Shown piece by piece: positions 7,234-13,784 of a stretch of DNA of 13,893 nt; positions within the stretch are counted from its first letter, which is position 1, and every line of letters starts with the position of its first letter. Made by a program: the position numbers and the translations under genes. The DNA lies in NCBI GenBank assembly GCA_035252155.1, contig DATFDL010000360.1, positions 1 through 13,893 on the forward strand, read 5' to 3'. The notes beneath the pieces are model-generated. The model was not told the DNA's origin. It did no database searches and worked only from the letters and a program-made list of their open reading frames with translations. This DNA comes from JAICLL01 sp035252155. GTDB lineage: Bacteria; Planctomycetota; Planctomycetia; Pirellulales; JAICIG01.

Positions 7234-8370
7234 GCAATCGCCAATTGCGTTCGGCTTTTTGCCGCGCCAATGTTTCACACGCGAGCCGGCGAGCCACAAC
7301 CGATGCCGCCATTGGGCCGCGGGCCGCCGGCTGACGATGCGCGCCTCGACGAGCGCGAACGGCCGGGCGCCCCACGACGCCTTGTACTCTTCGTCGCCGC
7401 GCAAGAAATCGAACCAACGACAGCCGTCGTCGATCGCCCGACGCAGCGAGGCAATCTGCAACAGCCAGCCGGGACTTTCGGCGGCCAGCGCGGGGTCCAT
7501 GCCCACTTGGTAGTAATACAGTGTGTCTCCGCCGAGCAACTTGAACTCGGCGGCAGCGGCCCGGCCGTCGAGCTCCAGCCAGTCGAGCTGCAACCGCTCA
7601 TGCGCGAGAAACTTCTCCGCCGCTTCGTGTAGAAAATCGGCGAACCGCGGCGTGCTGAAACACCCGCTGCCGCCGAGGCTTTGGCGACGCTGTTCGTGTA
7701 AGCGTTGTAAAAGGTCAAGGCCCTGCCGCACATCGGCCGGCGACTGAGCACCGCGGGCGACGGCCCGGCCGCTGTCGAACATCCGCCGCTGAGCCGCCCG
7801 CACGCGGCCGCGGCGCTTGCCGGAAAGCCGGCCTAAGAATTCGTCAAACGTACCGGGCAGCTCGATCCGCCAGGCGACGTGTTGCCGCCGCTCGTGTACG
7901 GTGTGTCCGCGCAGCCGCATTTGCCGCAGCAGTTCGGCGGCCACAGGGTCGGCACCATCGACGCCGGTCAGCTCGATCAGGTCCCACAGATCTCGGGCCT
8001 CATCGACCAGCCATTCGGCCAGTCGCCGCGTCACGGCCGCTTCAGCACCCGCGCGGCAAAGCACGGTGAGATGTTCGGAACAAACCTTGCCCGATCCCAA
8101 AAAGCGCACGACGCGGCCCGACCAACGGCTGTGCGTCACGTACCACGGCGCCAGGCCGGTCAATGTGCCGCCGGCATCGCGGAGGGCGACGACCATCAAC
8201 TCATCACCGGGCATCTGATAATGTCGCCACCAGGTCGCCAACCATTCATGGCGGCGAAAGGCAATATCGCCGGCCAGCGAGTTCCATTCGTCGCCTATGG
8301 CCTCGAGCGCGGGACGGCCGACGACCTCGACATGATCGAGTGGGTCAGCGGCGGCGGTTTGCAACAACAT
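7201..8370 (-). CDS. CelD/FemAB-like GNAT acyltransferase, downstream copy of a tandem pair
   Basis: The protein has 389 residues. It belongs to the GNAT group often labelled CelD/BcsL or Acetyltransf_6, found in cellulose and exopolysaccharide clusters. The characteristic C-terminal block is FDFLRGDEEYKASWGARP (320-337), preceded by LDWLELDGRAAAAEFKLLGG (262-281) and a YYYQVGMDP segment. It probably acylates or aminoacylates a glycan or lipid-linked precursor, but the substrate cannot be read. ATG at 8370 is chosen because it follows the upstream GNAT stop (8396) by 25 bases with AAGG in front; the frame extends upstream only by reading into the other gene. It is clearly homologous along its length to the gene at 8396-9562. 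The last ten residues (SVGNGLRAVP) and the stop are provided by a palindromic element. Confidence 0.88.
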   Translation of the reverse strand: MLLQTAAADPLDHVEVVGRPALEAIGDEWNSLAGDIAFRRHEWLATWWRHYQMPGDELMVVALRDAGGTLTGLAPWYVTHSRWSGRVVRFLGSGKVCSEHLTVLCRAGAEAAVTRRLAEWLVDEARDLWDLIELTGVDGADPVAAELLRQMRLRGHTVHERRQHVAWRIELPGTFDEFLGRLSGKRRGRVRAAQRRMFDSGRAVARGAQSPADVRQGLDLLQRLHEQRRQSLGGSGCFSTPRFADFLHEAAEKFLAHERLQLDWLELDGRAAAAEFKLLGGDTLYYYQVGMDPALAAESPGWLLQIASLRRAIDDGCRWFDFLRGDEEYKASWGARPFALVEARIVSRRPAAQWRHRLWLAGSRVKHWRGKKPNAIGDCSVGNGLRAVP

Positions 8371-8395
8371 GCGGGTCTGCCTTGCGACGGTTGTA

Positions 8396-9562
8396 TTAAT
8401 TCGTGTGGCTGCCGGCCGCGCGAGCGGGCAAGAGCGATTCGGCCAGCTTGCGGCCTTCGCGCAGCCAGCCGCGCACCTGCCGGCCGGCGAGCCAGGCATG
8501 TTGCCGCAGGCGGGCAGCGCCGTTGGGCGGCAAAACGCAGACGTCGAGGCTCGCGCGCGGCTGCGCCCGCCAATGGGCCTTGTATGTTTCGTCGCCGCGC
8601 AGCAGATCGAAGGCGCGGTAGCCTGCTTCGATCGCCTGCCGCAGCGTGGCCATCATCGCCAGGCGGCCCGGCTCGTGATCGAGCGCCTCGGGATCGATGC
8701 CCGACTGATATGCATAGACCACGTCGCTGCCGCAAAGCTGATATTCGGCGGCGACGGGCCGTCCGTCGAGCTCGATCCACGACAGCCGCAGGCGGTCGTG
8801 CCGCAGCATTTGCCCCGCCACCTCGCGATGAAAGGCGGCGAAGCGCGGATCGGCAAAACGGCCGGCATCGCCCAGTTCCATGCGGCGGCGCTGGTGCAGT
8901 TGGCTGACAATGTTCAGGCCGTGGTCGAGTTCGGCTGGCGTGCGGACCGTATGCAGCGTGGCACGGCCAATGTCGAACAGCCGCCGTTCGAGCCGCCGCA
9001 GTTGCTTGCGATGCGATTTGGAAACCAGCGACAAGTATTCGTCCCACGAACGCGGCAGTTCGAGTCGCCAACAATGGACCGCGGGCCCGCTGTGAACCGT
9101 CGCGCCCCGAACGCGCAACTCGTCGATCAATCGATCGGTGACACCGTCGGCGGCATCAACGCCCGTCAGGGCGAGCATGTCCCAAGGCTGATCGGCATGA
9201 CGGCGCGGCGAGCAGAGCCATTCGGCCAGCGTGGCGGCAACGGCATCTTCTCGGCCGGGCAGGCAGAGGATCGAAAGGTAATCGCTGCAAACATCGCCCG
9301 AACCGAGGAACCGCAGCACGTCGCCTTGCGCACGATGCGGTTCCAGGCACCAGGGCGCCAGACCGACCAATCGGCGGCGCGTATCGAGCACAGCCAGAGC
9401 GTACAATCGACGCCGGGGGTTCTCGTCGGCGGCCAGTCCATAGTGCCGCCACCAGGCGCCCAGCCATTCCCACGAGCGAAACGGCACGCCGCGAGCCAAC
9501 GCGTTCCACTCGGGCGCCAGCGCCGCCAGTTCGTCCCACCGGGTGATGCATCGGACCTGCAT
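8396..9562 (-). CDS. CelD/FemAB-like GNAT acyltransferase, upstream copy of a tandem pair
   Basis: The protein has 388 residues with the same layout as its neighbour. An N-terminal WEWLGAWWRHYG (31-42) corresponds to HEWLATWWRHYQ in the partner, and RFLGSGDVCSDYLSILC (84-100) to RFLGSGKVCSEHLTVLC. LSWIELDGRPVAAEYQLCGS (260-279) and FDLLRGDETYKAHWRAQP (318-335) form the GNAT-like C-terminal half. It is the first gene of the minus-strand polysaccharide block. The ATG at 9562 has no obvious ribosome site, so it could be poorly translated or start elsewhere; no other start fits better. The role is inferred to be acyl or aminoacyl transfer to a glycan or its carrier; no substrate is claimed. The two copies may have different specificities or act as a pair. 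Confidence 0.88.
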   Translation of the reverse strand: MQVRCITRWDELAALAPEWNALARGVPFRSWEWLGAWWRHYGLAADENPRRRLYALAVLDTRRRLVGLAPWCLEPHRAQGDVLRFLGSGDVCSDYLSILCLPGREDAVAATLAEWLCSPRRHADQPWDMLALTGVDAADGVTDRLIDELRVRGATVHSGPAVHCWRLELPRSWDEYLSLVSKSHRKQLRRLERRLFDIGRATLHTVRTPAELDHGLNIVSQLHQRRRMELGDAGRFADPRFAAFHREVAGQMLRHDRLRLSWIELDGRPVAAEYQLCGSDVVYAYQSGIDPEALDHEPGRLAMMATLRQAIEAGYRAFDLLRGDETYKAHWRAQPRASLDVCVLPPNGAARLRQHAWLAGRQVRGWLREGRKLAESLLPARAAGSHTN

Positions 9563-9610
9563 TTACAAGTTTAGGCCGAAAAAAGTGTCGATGGCTGCCG
9601 CTAGCGAACC

Positions 9611-9638
9611 TTGACGATGGTAGCGTATATGCTATCAT
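9611..9638 (+). promoter_or_regulatory. Sigma-70-like promoter for the HicB-like/GT39 unit
   Basis: TTGACG (9611-9616) and TATCAT (9633-9638) are 16 bases apart, each 5/6 to consensus. Transcription would start near 9645, about 25 bases before the ATG at 9669, which is preceded by the ribosome site GGGGA. Confidence 0.6.
9619..9636. promoter_or_regulatory. Palindromic candidate operator between promoter elements
   Basis: GGTAGCGTATATGCTATC is an imperfect palindrome (7 of 9 arm positions) that fills the spacer and touches the -10 element. Its position suits repression by a ribbon-helix-helix dimer, most simply the protein encoded just downstream. It also lies in the only intergenic region from which the minus-strand polysaccharide block could be transcribed as a whole. 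Confidence 0.45.
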
Positions 9639-9668
9639 TGTGATCGATCGCGGAATGCGGGGAATAGC

Positions 9669-10097
9669 ATGGTAAAAAGCATCGCAAAAACGAAGGCAAA
9701 ACCCAAATCTCTCGAGTCTCGCGCGAGGATGGCGCTCGAACACGCGCATTCGCTACGCAACAAAGGACTAACATGGATGGAAATTCATAACGCTTTGTTC
9801 GGCGTGGGAGGCCGGTTCGCGGAACTTTTTAGCACCGAAGCGCAGCGCGCAGCCTTTGCGCGGACGCCGGAGTTCAAGCAAATCTTGCAGATTGTGGAGA
9901 GCGCTCGCGAGGACGAAGGAGACCCCGACGCACTAGCGCGAATGATGTCGACCGCTAGCGGCACCACGACGCTGCGCATTCCCAAATCGCTGCATGCGGC
10001 GCTTTTGGCTGAAGCCGACGCGGAGGGAACCTCGTTGAATCAGCTTTGCCTGGCCAAACTCGCCGTGCAGTTGCGCACCGCGGTCAGCACTGCCTGA
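9669..10097 (+). CDS. HicB-like ribbon-helix-helix protein with a novel N-terminal region; no toxin partner
   Basis: The protein has 142 residues. Residues 99-135 (TTLRIPKSLHAALLAEADAE, then GTSLNQLCLAKLAVQL) match the C-terminal ribbon-helix-helix DNA-binding segment of HicB-family antitoxins almost ideally. The N-terminal part is not the usual HicB RNase-H-like fold. It is basic at first (MVKSIAKTKAKPK) and then helical (LRNKGLTWMEIHNALFGVGG), and I do not recognise it. No HicA-like gene is adjacent. It is therefore better seen as a transcription regulator than as half of a toxin-antitoxin pair. It has a strong promoter with an embedded palindrome, and its TGA overlaps the start of the GT39-like gene (TGATG), coupling the two. 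The beginning of the gene is AT-richer than its surroundings (26/60 G+C in 9661-9720). Confidence 0.8.
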   Translation: MVKSIAKTKAKPKSLESRARMALEHAHSLRNKGLTWMEIHNALFGVGGRFAELFSTEAQRAAFARTPEFKQILQIVESAREDEGDPDALARMMSTASGTTTLRIPKSLHAALLAEADAEGTSLNQLCLAKLAVQLRTAVSTA

Positions 10098-11467
10098 TGG
10101 GTTCCAAGCACATGCTGATCGTCCTTTCCGTCGCATGCACGCTGCGCGTGCTGACGCCGCTGGCCGCGTTGGCGATGGCGCGTCCGGCGCCTTTGTTCCA
10201 CGAGCCCGACACTGCCGGCTATCTGCGGGCCGCCGAGCAACTGGCAACCAGCGGCCAATTCGCGACGGCCGACGGCCCTGAAATCGTCCGCACGCCGGGC
10301 TATCCGCTCTTGCTGGCACTCGGCGTGCTGGCCGAGCGCGTCGATGCCGTCACCATTGGCTTGCAGATCGTCTTGAGCTGCATCTCGGTGTGGCTGGTGT
10401 ATCGCCTGGGGCTGTTGCTCGAAGGGCGGCGCGCCGGCTTGGCCGCCGCCTGGCTGCTCGCTTGTGAGCCGCTCTCGGTGCTCTACGCCAGCAAGCTGCT
10501 CAGCGAGACGCTGTTCACCACACTCTTAACTCTCTTCATCTTCTTCGCGGCGCGCTACCACCGCGAGCTGCGTTGGCCTGATCTCTTGTGCGCGGCCATC
10601 GCCATCGCCGCGGCGGCTTACGTGCGGCCGATCGCCTATTATCTGCCGCCGTGGTTAGCCGTTGTCTGGCTCGTATTGCTGAGTCGCCGGGCAGAGTCTC
10701 GCTGGCGGCTGGCAAAACAGCTCGGCGCGTTTCTGCTCGTCTCGATGGGCCTGATGGGTCTTTGGCAATGGCGGAACCTGCGGGTGGCCGACTACTCGGG
10801 CTTCTCGGCCATCGCCGATGTCAATCTCTATTACTACCAGGCCGTTCCGGTGTTGGCGGAGTTAGAGGGCGTTCCGCCGGAGAACCTTTCCGATTACCAG
10901 CGCGAGTTGGGCTTTCACGATCAGGCGGCCTGGCTGCGCCGGCATCCCGAGGCGCGCGATTGGCCCGACGCGCGGCGCTACGCCCTGCTGCGCACCGAGG
11001 CCCGGCGCGTGCTGCGCGCGCACCCGTTGATTGCGATGCGATTGCATCTATCGGGCGTCGCCCACACCCTGTTCGATTCTGGCCGCAACGCCTGGGTCCA
11101 TTTTTTTCGGTTGTTGCCCGATGATGAACCGGCCGATGCCGGCGGCCTACGATCAGCAGGCGAGCGATTGATCGCGGCACTTCGCAGCAAGCCGCTGGTG
11201 CTGGCAATCCACGCCGCACTTGCCCTGACGCTAGCGGTTTATCTCGGGCTCGCACTGGTGGGAATCGTGCATGAAGTGATCCGGCGCGACTCGCTGGCAG
11301 TGTTAATTCTCGCGGTGCTGGTATATTTTCTCATCTTGTCGGGCGGACCCGCCGGCTACCATCGCTTCCGTCTGCCGATCGAGCCCCTCCTATGCCTGCT
11401 GGCCGGATGCGGCTGGCTAGCGATCGTCGAGGCCTATCGCCGACGAAATCGAAAATCGAAAATCTAA
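10097..11467 (+). CDS. GT39/PMT-like integral-membrane glycosyltransferase (GT-C)
   Basis: The protein has 456 residues and many hydrophobic segments. The first external loop reads HEPDTAGYLRAAEQLATSGQ (35-54), with the acidic residues expected of a GT-C catalytic site. RTPGYPLLLALG (65-76) and SKLLSETLFTTLLTL (132-146) are typical of the ArnT/GT39 family, and HRFRLPIEPLLCLLAG (422-437) is the usual C-terminal membrane motif. Such enzymes use polyprenyl-phosphate sugars on the outer face of the inner membrane to glycosylate proteins, lipids or glycans. ATG at 10097 is preferred because it overlaps the preceding TGA; a frame open to 10046 lies inside the HicB-like gene. An alternative start is the ATG at 10112. 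The last bases overlap the stop of the convergent HisA-like gene by four nucleotides, within a heptamer repeat. Confidence 0.87.
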   Translation: MGSKHMLIVLSVACTLRVLTPLAALAMARPAPLFHEPDTAGYLRAAEQLATSGQFATADGPEIVRTPGYPLLLALGVLAERVDAVTIGLQIVLSCISVWLVYRLGLLLEGRRAGLAAAWLLACEPLSVLYASKLLSETLFTTLLTLFIFFAARYHRELRWPDLLCAAIAIAAAAYVRPIAYYLPPWLAVVWLVLLSRRAESRWRLAKQLGAFLLVSMGLMGLWQWRNLRVADYSGFSAIADVNLYYYQAVPVLAELEGVPPENLSDYQRELGFHDQAAWLRRHPEARDWPDARRYALLRTEARRVLRAHPLIAMRLHLSGVAHTLFDSGRNAWVHFFRLLPDDEPADAGGLRSAGERLIAALRSKPLVLAIHAALALTLAVYLGLALVGIVHEVIRRDSLAVLILAVLVYFLILSGGPAGYHRFRLPIEPLLCLLAGCGWLAIVEAYRRRNRKSKI

Positions 11468-11479
11468 AATCCAAAATCG
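11445..11479. repeat. Tandem 7-bp repeat, five units, spanning two convergent stop codons
   Basis: Five heptamers follow without gaps: GAAATCG, AAAATCG, AAAATCT, AAAATCC, AAAATCG. The third and fourth units hold the TAA of the GT39-like gene and the TAG of the HisA-like gene, which overlap as CTAA at 11464-11467. The array encodes the last residues of both proteins (NRKSKI and LIDFGF). Confidence 0.85.
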
Positions 11480-12195
11480 ATCAGTCGTCCGTCGTGCAGG
11501 GCCGAAGCCACCAGGGCGGCGTTGCAACCGGCGGCTGACAAAGCGATCAGATCGTCAGCATGCCGCACGCCGCCGCCGGAAACAATTTCCAGCGAAGCGT
11601 CGAGCCGCCGAAGATGGCGGCACAACGCCACGGTCGGCACGCCCTTGCCCATGCCGACGCCCGCCAGATCGAGCACGATGAACCGCCGGACGCCCAGCTC
11701 GTGTGCTTGCTCGGCGAGTTGCTCGGGCGGTGTGTCGCGCCAGGCGGGGTTGACCGTCAAGGGCGCCGCATCCCGCAGATCGAGGCTGAAGATCAGCCGC
11801 TGCCGGCCGACGGTCGATAGCATTTGGGACAGGGCATCCCAAGCGGTCAATGATTCCAGCCCCGCCACAATGCCCGACAACGCCCGTCCACGGTGGCGAA
11901 ACTCGGCCAGCCGATGTGCGGCATCTGCCGTCGTCAGCCCAACATCAACCCAAAGGTCAAGTCCGCAGTCGATCACAGCGCGGTATGCCGACCAATCGGG
12001 CTGTGCGCCCCCAATGGCGTCCAGATCGGCAAGATACGCCTCGCTCAGCCCAAGGTTGCGAAACGCCCGGCCGACTGACCTGGGAGACGCATCATCGCAA
12101 AGAACGCTCCGCACCGGTTGATATTCGCTGCGCCGGCCGCCCACGCCGCGCACCACCAGGCCGCCCTTCAGATCGATCACCGGCACGATGCGCAT
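11464..12195 (-). CDS. HisA/HisF-family barrel protein, not classical HisA
   Basis: The protein has 243 residues, the usual length for HisA/HisF (beta-alpha)8 barrels. It begins MRIVPVIDLKGGLVVRGVGG with Asp8 at the position of the HisA catalytic base. FSLDLRDAAP offers D139 or D142 as the second acid. VLDLAGVGMGKGV (174-186) and IVSGGGVRHADDL (204-216) match the phosphate-binding half-barrel motifs. The GGRRSEYQPVRS segment after strand 1 differs from ordinary HisA. It resembles the HisA-related family of methanogens and of bacteria with tetrahydromethanopterin-linked C1 genes, which planctomycetes carry. That link is from memory and is not shown by the neighbours; no his or C1 genes are present here. 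ATG at 12195 has GGAG about 11 bases upstream. It lies downstream of YihY across a repeat-filled gap. Confidence 0.83.
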   Translation of the reverse strand: MRIVPVIDLKGGLVVRGVGGRRSEYQPVRSVLCDDASPRSVGRAFRNLGLSEAYLADLDAIGGAQPDWSAYRAVIDCGLDLWVDVGLTTADAAHRLAEFRHRGRALSGIVAGLESLTAWDALSQMLSTVGRQRLIFSLDLRDAAPLTVNPAWRDTPPEQLAEQAHELGVRRFIVLDLAGVGMGKGVPTVALCRHLRRLDASLEIVSGGGVRHADDLIALSAAGCNAALVASALHDGRLIDFGF

Positions 12196-12218
12196 GTGCG
12201 AATGACTCCGTTGTCTGG

Positions 12219-12400
12219 GTGACAGGGCGAGGGGGCGAAGAGGCGAGGGGGCGACAGGGCGAGGAGCTCGTCACTTTCGCCGTGTCGCCGTGTCGCCTCT
12301 TCGCCTTGTCGTCTCCCCGTTCCGCCGGGCGGGGCACAAGGCCCCCGGGCTACCTGGCCTCTCGCCTCTTCGCCGTGCCGTCCCCTCGCCGCCTCGCCGC
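12219..12400. repeat. GGCGA-rich repeat array filling the YihY-HisA-like gap
   Basis: Short GGCGA units with two- or three-base spacers run from 12226 to 12266. They are mirrored as TCGCC units at 12277-12309 and continue into the YihY 3' end (12362-12395). The 13-mer GGCGAAGAGGCGA occurs at 12234-12246 and, inverted, at 12293-12305 and 12362-12374. The unit spacing is irregular and the region includes an inverted repeat, so a long imperfect hairpin is possible. No gene is seen in 12196-12349. Confidence 0.8.
12321..12350. repeat. GC-rich hairpin with ACAAG loop next to the YihY stop
   Basis: GGGGC (12331-12335) and GCCCC (12341-12345) enclose ACAAG, with further imperfect GC pairing outside (TCCGCCGGGC and CCGGGC). 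It shares CCGCCGGG, the ACAAG loop and CCCGGGC with the hairpin at 4503-4524. Confidence 0.55.
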
Positions 12401-13210
12401 GTAGACTTGCGTGAACTCGGCGCCCCACAAAAAAATCTGCGCGGAATAATAGACCCACAGCATCACCGCCACGAGCGAACCCGCCGCCCCAAACGTCGAC
12501 GACAGACTCACCCGCGCCAGATAAATCCCGATCAACTCGCGACCGATCAAAAACAACACCGCCGTGACCATCGAACCGACCCACACATCGCGCAGACGAA
12601 TGCGCACGTCGGGCAGAACGAGAAACACCACCGCGAAGAGCACGGTGATCACCAGCAGCGAAACGACCCAATTGAAAATCACGGCAATATGGAATGCAAC
12701 CGGCATCCACCGCTGGGCCGCGTCGCTCATGCCCGATAGAAAGGTGCTCAACGCCACCGATCCCAGCAGCAAAAAGCCGATGGAGAGCACGACGACGAGC
12801 GACAGAAACCGGTCGCGCACAAAAACCCACCAGGCGCTGGCGGTATCGGCGACGCCCCAGACGGTGTTCAAGGCGTCTTTCAGCGCGACGACGGCGCCGG
12901 TGGCGCCGACCAGCACCATGGCCATGCTCAGGCAGGTGGCCAGCGTGCCGGCCTTCGACGTATTGATGCGGTTGGTGATTTCTTGAATGGCCTGGGCCAC
13001 CTGGGTGCCGACCAGCGTATCGAGCTCTTCCGCCAGGCGGTGCTCGGCGGCTTCCTCGCCGTAGATCGAGGCGGCGAACGAGACCGCGATCACCAGCACC
13101 GGCGCCAGCGAAAAGAGCGAGTAATACGCCAGGGCCGCGCCCAGCCGCGGCACCCGGTCTTCTTGCCACTCGACGAAGGTCTGTTTGACGATCGGCCACA
13201 AGTTTCGCAT
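12350..13210 (-). CDS. YihY/BrkB-family integral membrane protein
   Basis: The protein has 286 residues and about six membrane segments. The N-terminal signature RLGAALAYYSLFSLAPVLVI (22-41) and the C-terminal block SSTFGAAGSLVAVMLWVYYS (237-256) with FLWGAEFTQVYA (260-271) are diagnostic of the YihY/virulence factor BrkB family. Members were once mis-named RNase BN. Their biochemical role is not settled, and a transporter or cell-envelope function is usually assumed. The start at 13210 has GAGAAG just upstream. The final residues (RRRGDGTAKRREAR) are encoded by the GGCGA-type repeat array, and the TAG stop lies in the repeat-derived segment, so the natural C-terminus was probably near residue 272. 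It is 14 bases from the preceding LRR gene remnant on the same strand. Confidence 0.92.
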   Translation of the reverse strand: MRNLWPIVKQTFVEWQEDRVPRLGAALAYYSLFSLAPVLVIAVSFAASIYGEEAAEHRLAEELDTLVGTQVAQAIQEITNRINTSKAGTLATCLSMAMVLVGATGAVVALKDALNTVWGVADTASAWWVFVRDRFLSLVVVLSIGFLLLGSVALSTFLSGMSDAAQRWMPVAFHIAVIFNWVVSLLVITVLFAVVFLVLPDVRIRLRDVWVGSMVTAVLFLIGRELIGIYLARVSLSSTFGAAGSLVAVMLWVYYSAQIFLWGAEFTQVYAARRRGDGTAKRREAR

Positions 13211-13224
13211 AGAACTTCTCGAAA

Positions 13225-13780
13225 TCAGCGGCCGGGGAGCTCAGGCTGGGGTTCGGTCAGAATCATGCAGTTGGGCAGCCGTTTTCTCAGTTCGTTGACG
13301 CCCGTCTCGGTGACCCGCGTGCGGCGAACATCTAAAACCATGAGTCGGTCAAGATCCTTAAGATGAGCTAATCCGGCGTCGGTCACCGTATCGTAGGCGA
13401 GATATAGTTCTTCGAGCATTCGCATCGGACCGAGCCATTTCAATCCGTCGTCGGTTATTCTAGTTTGCCGCAGATCCAACGTCTTGAGATAGCCTTCCGA
13501 GACTGAGGCCGGCAGCCAGCACAAGGAGCAGCAAAGCTTTAAGGCTGAATTGGAAGCGATGCCGCACCAACCAGATAGCGGCGGCGGGAACCGCGAACAC
13601 AGCAACGACGGCGCCGGCTGTCGCGAGCCAAAAATTCCAACCCAGCCCCGTCGCGCTCCATACTTCGCGCCGGGTCGCGCCCCAAACGATAAACCCCGCA
13701 AGAGCTACCTCGAACACCAGCCGCTTCTTTAACCATCGGGAGCGTGCGTGCGGAACGGCGTTGAATGGATTCGCGGCCAT
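13225..13780 (-). pseudogene. Leucine-rich-repeat membrane protein gene, frame-disrupted and probably internally deleted
   Basis: Reading starts at ATG 13780. It gives a membrane-rich N-terminus: hydrophobic stretches at residues 21-36, 50-72 and 80-95, including RHRFQFSLKALLLLVLAAGL, which is the anchor typical of planctomycete LRR proteins. This frame stops at 13460, shortly after that anchor. A different minus-strand frame then carries good LRR sequence from about 13495 to the stop at 13225: YLKTLDLRQTRITDDGLKWL, LEELYLAYDTVTDAGLAHL and LMVLDVRRTRVTETGVNEL. Joining them needs a +1 shift near 13490-13510. Only about three repeats remain, so a larger out-of-frame deletion is as likely as a single indel. 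A sequencing error, or two separate small genes (106-residue membrane protein and LRR fragment), cannot be excluded. The start is 4 bases after another LRR gene's stop. Confidence 0.6.
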
Positions 13781-13784
13781 CGTC

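Noticed and set aside
8371..8499. N-terminal extension of the downstream GNAT gene
   Set aside because: It overlaps the end of the upstream GNAT gene in another frame; ATG 8370 aligns with the paralogue's start.
8369..9574. 401-residue plus-strand frame opposite the GNAT genes
   Set aside because: It covers a clear GNAT gene on the other strand, has no family-like motif and reads as a codon-bias shadow.
9563..9668. Clear promoter for the minus-strand polysaccharide block
   Set aside because: No convincing -35/-10 pair with good spacing could be read on the minus strand, though the block must start near here or further inside.
12219..12400. CRISPR array
   Set aside because: Units are 5-8 bases with 2-3 base gaps and occur in both orientations; no spacers or cas genes are present.
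12177..13199. 340-residue minus-strand frame overlapping YihY in another frame
   Set aside because: It is R/G-rich and without hydrophobic periodicity, whereas the YihY frame has all family motifs.
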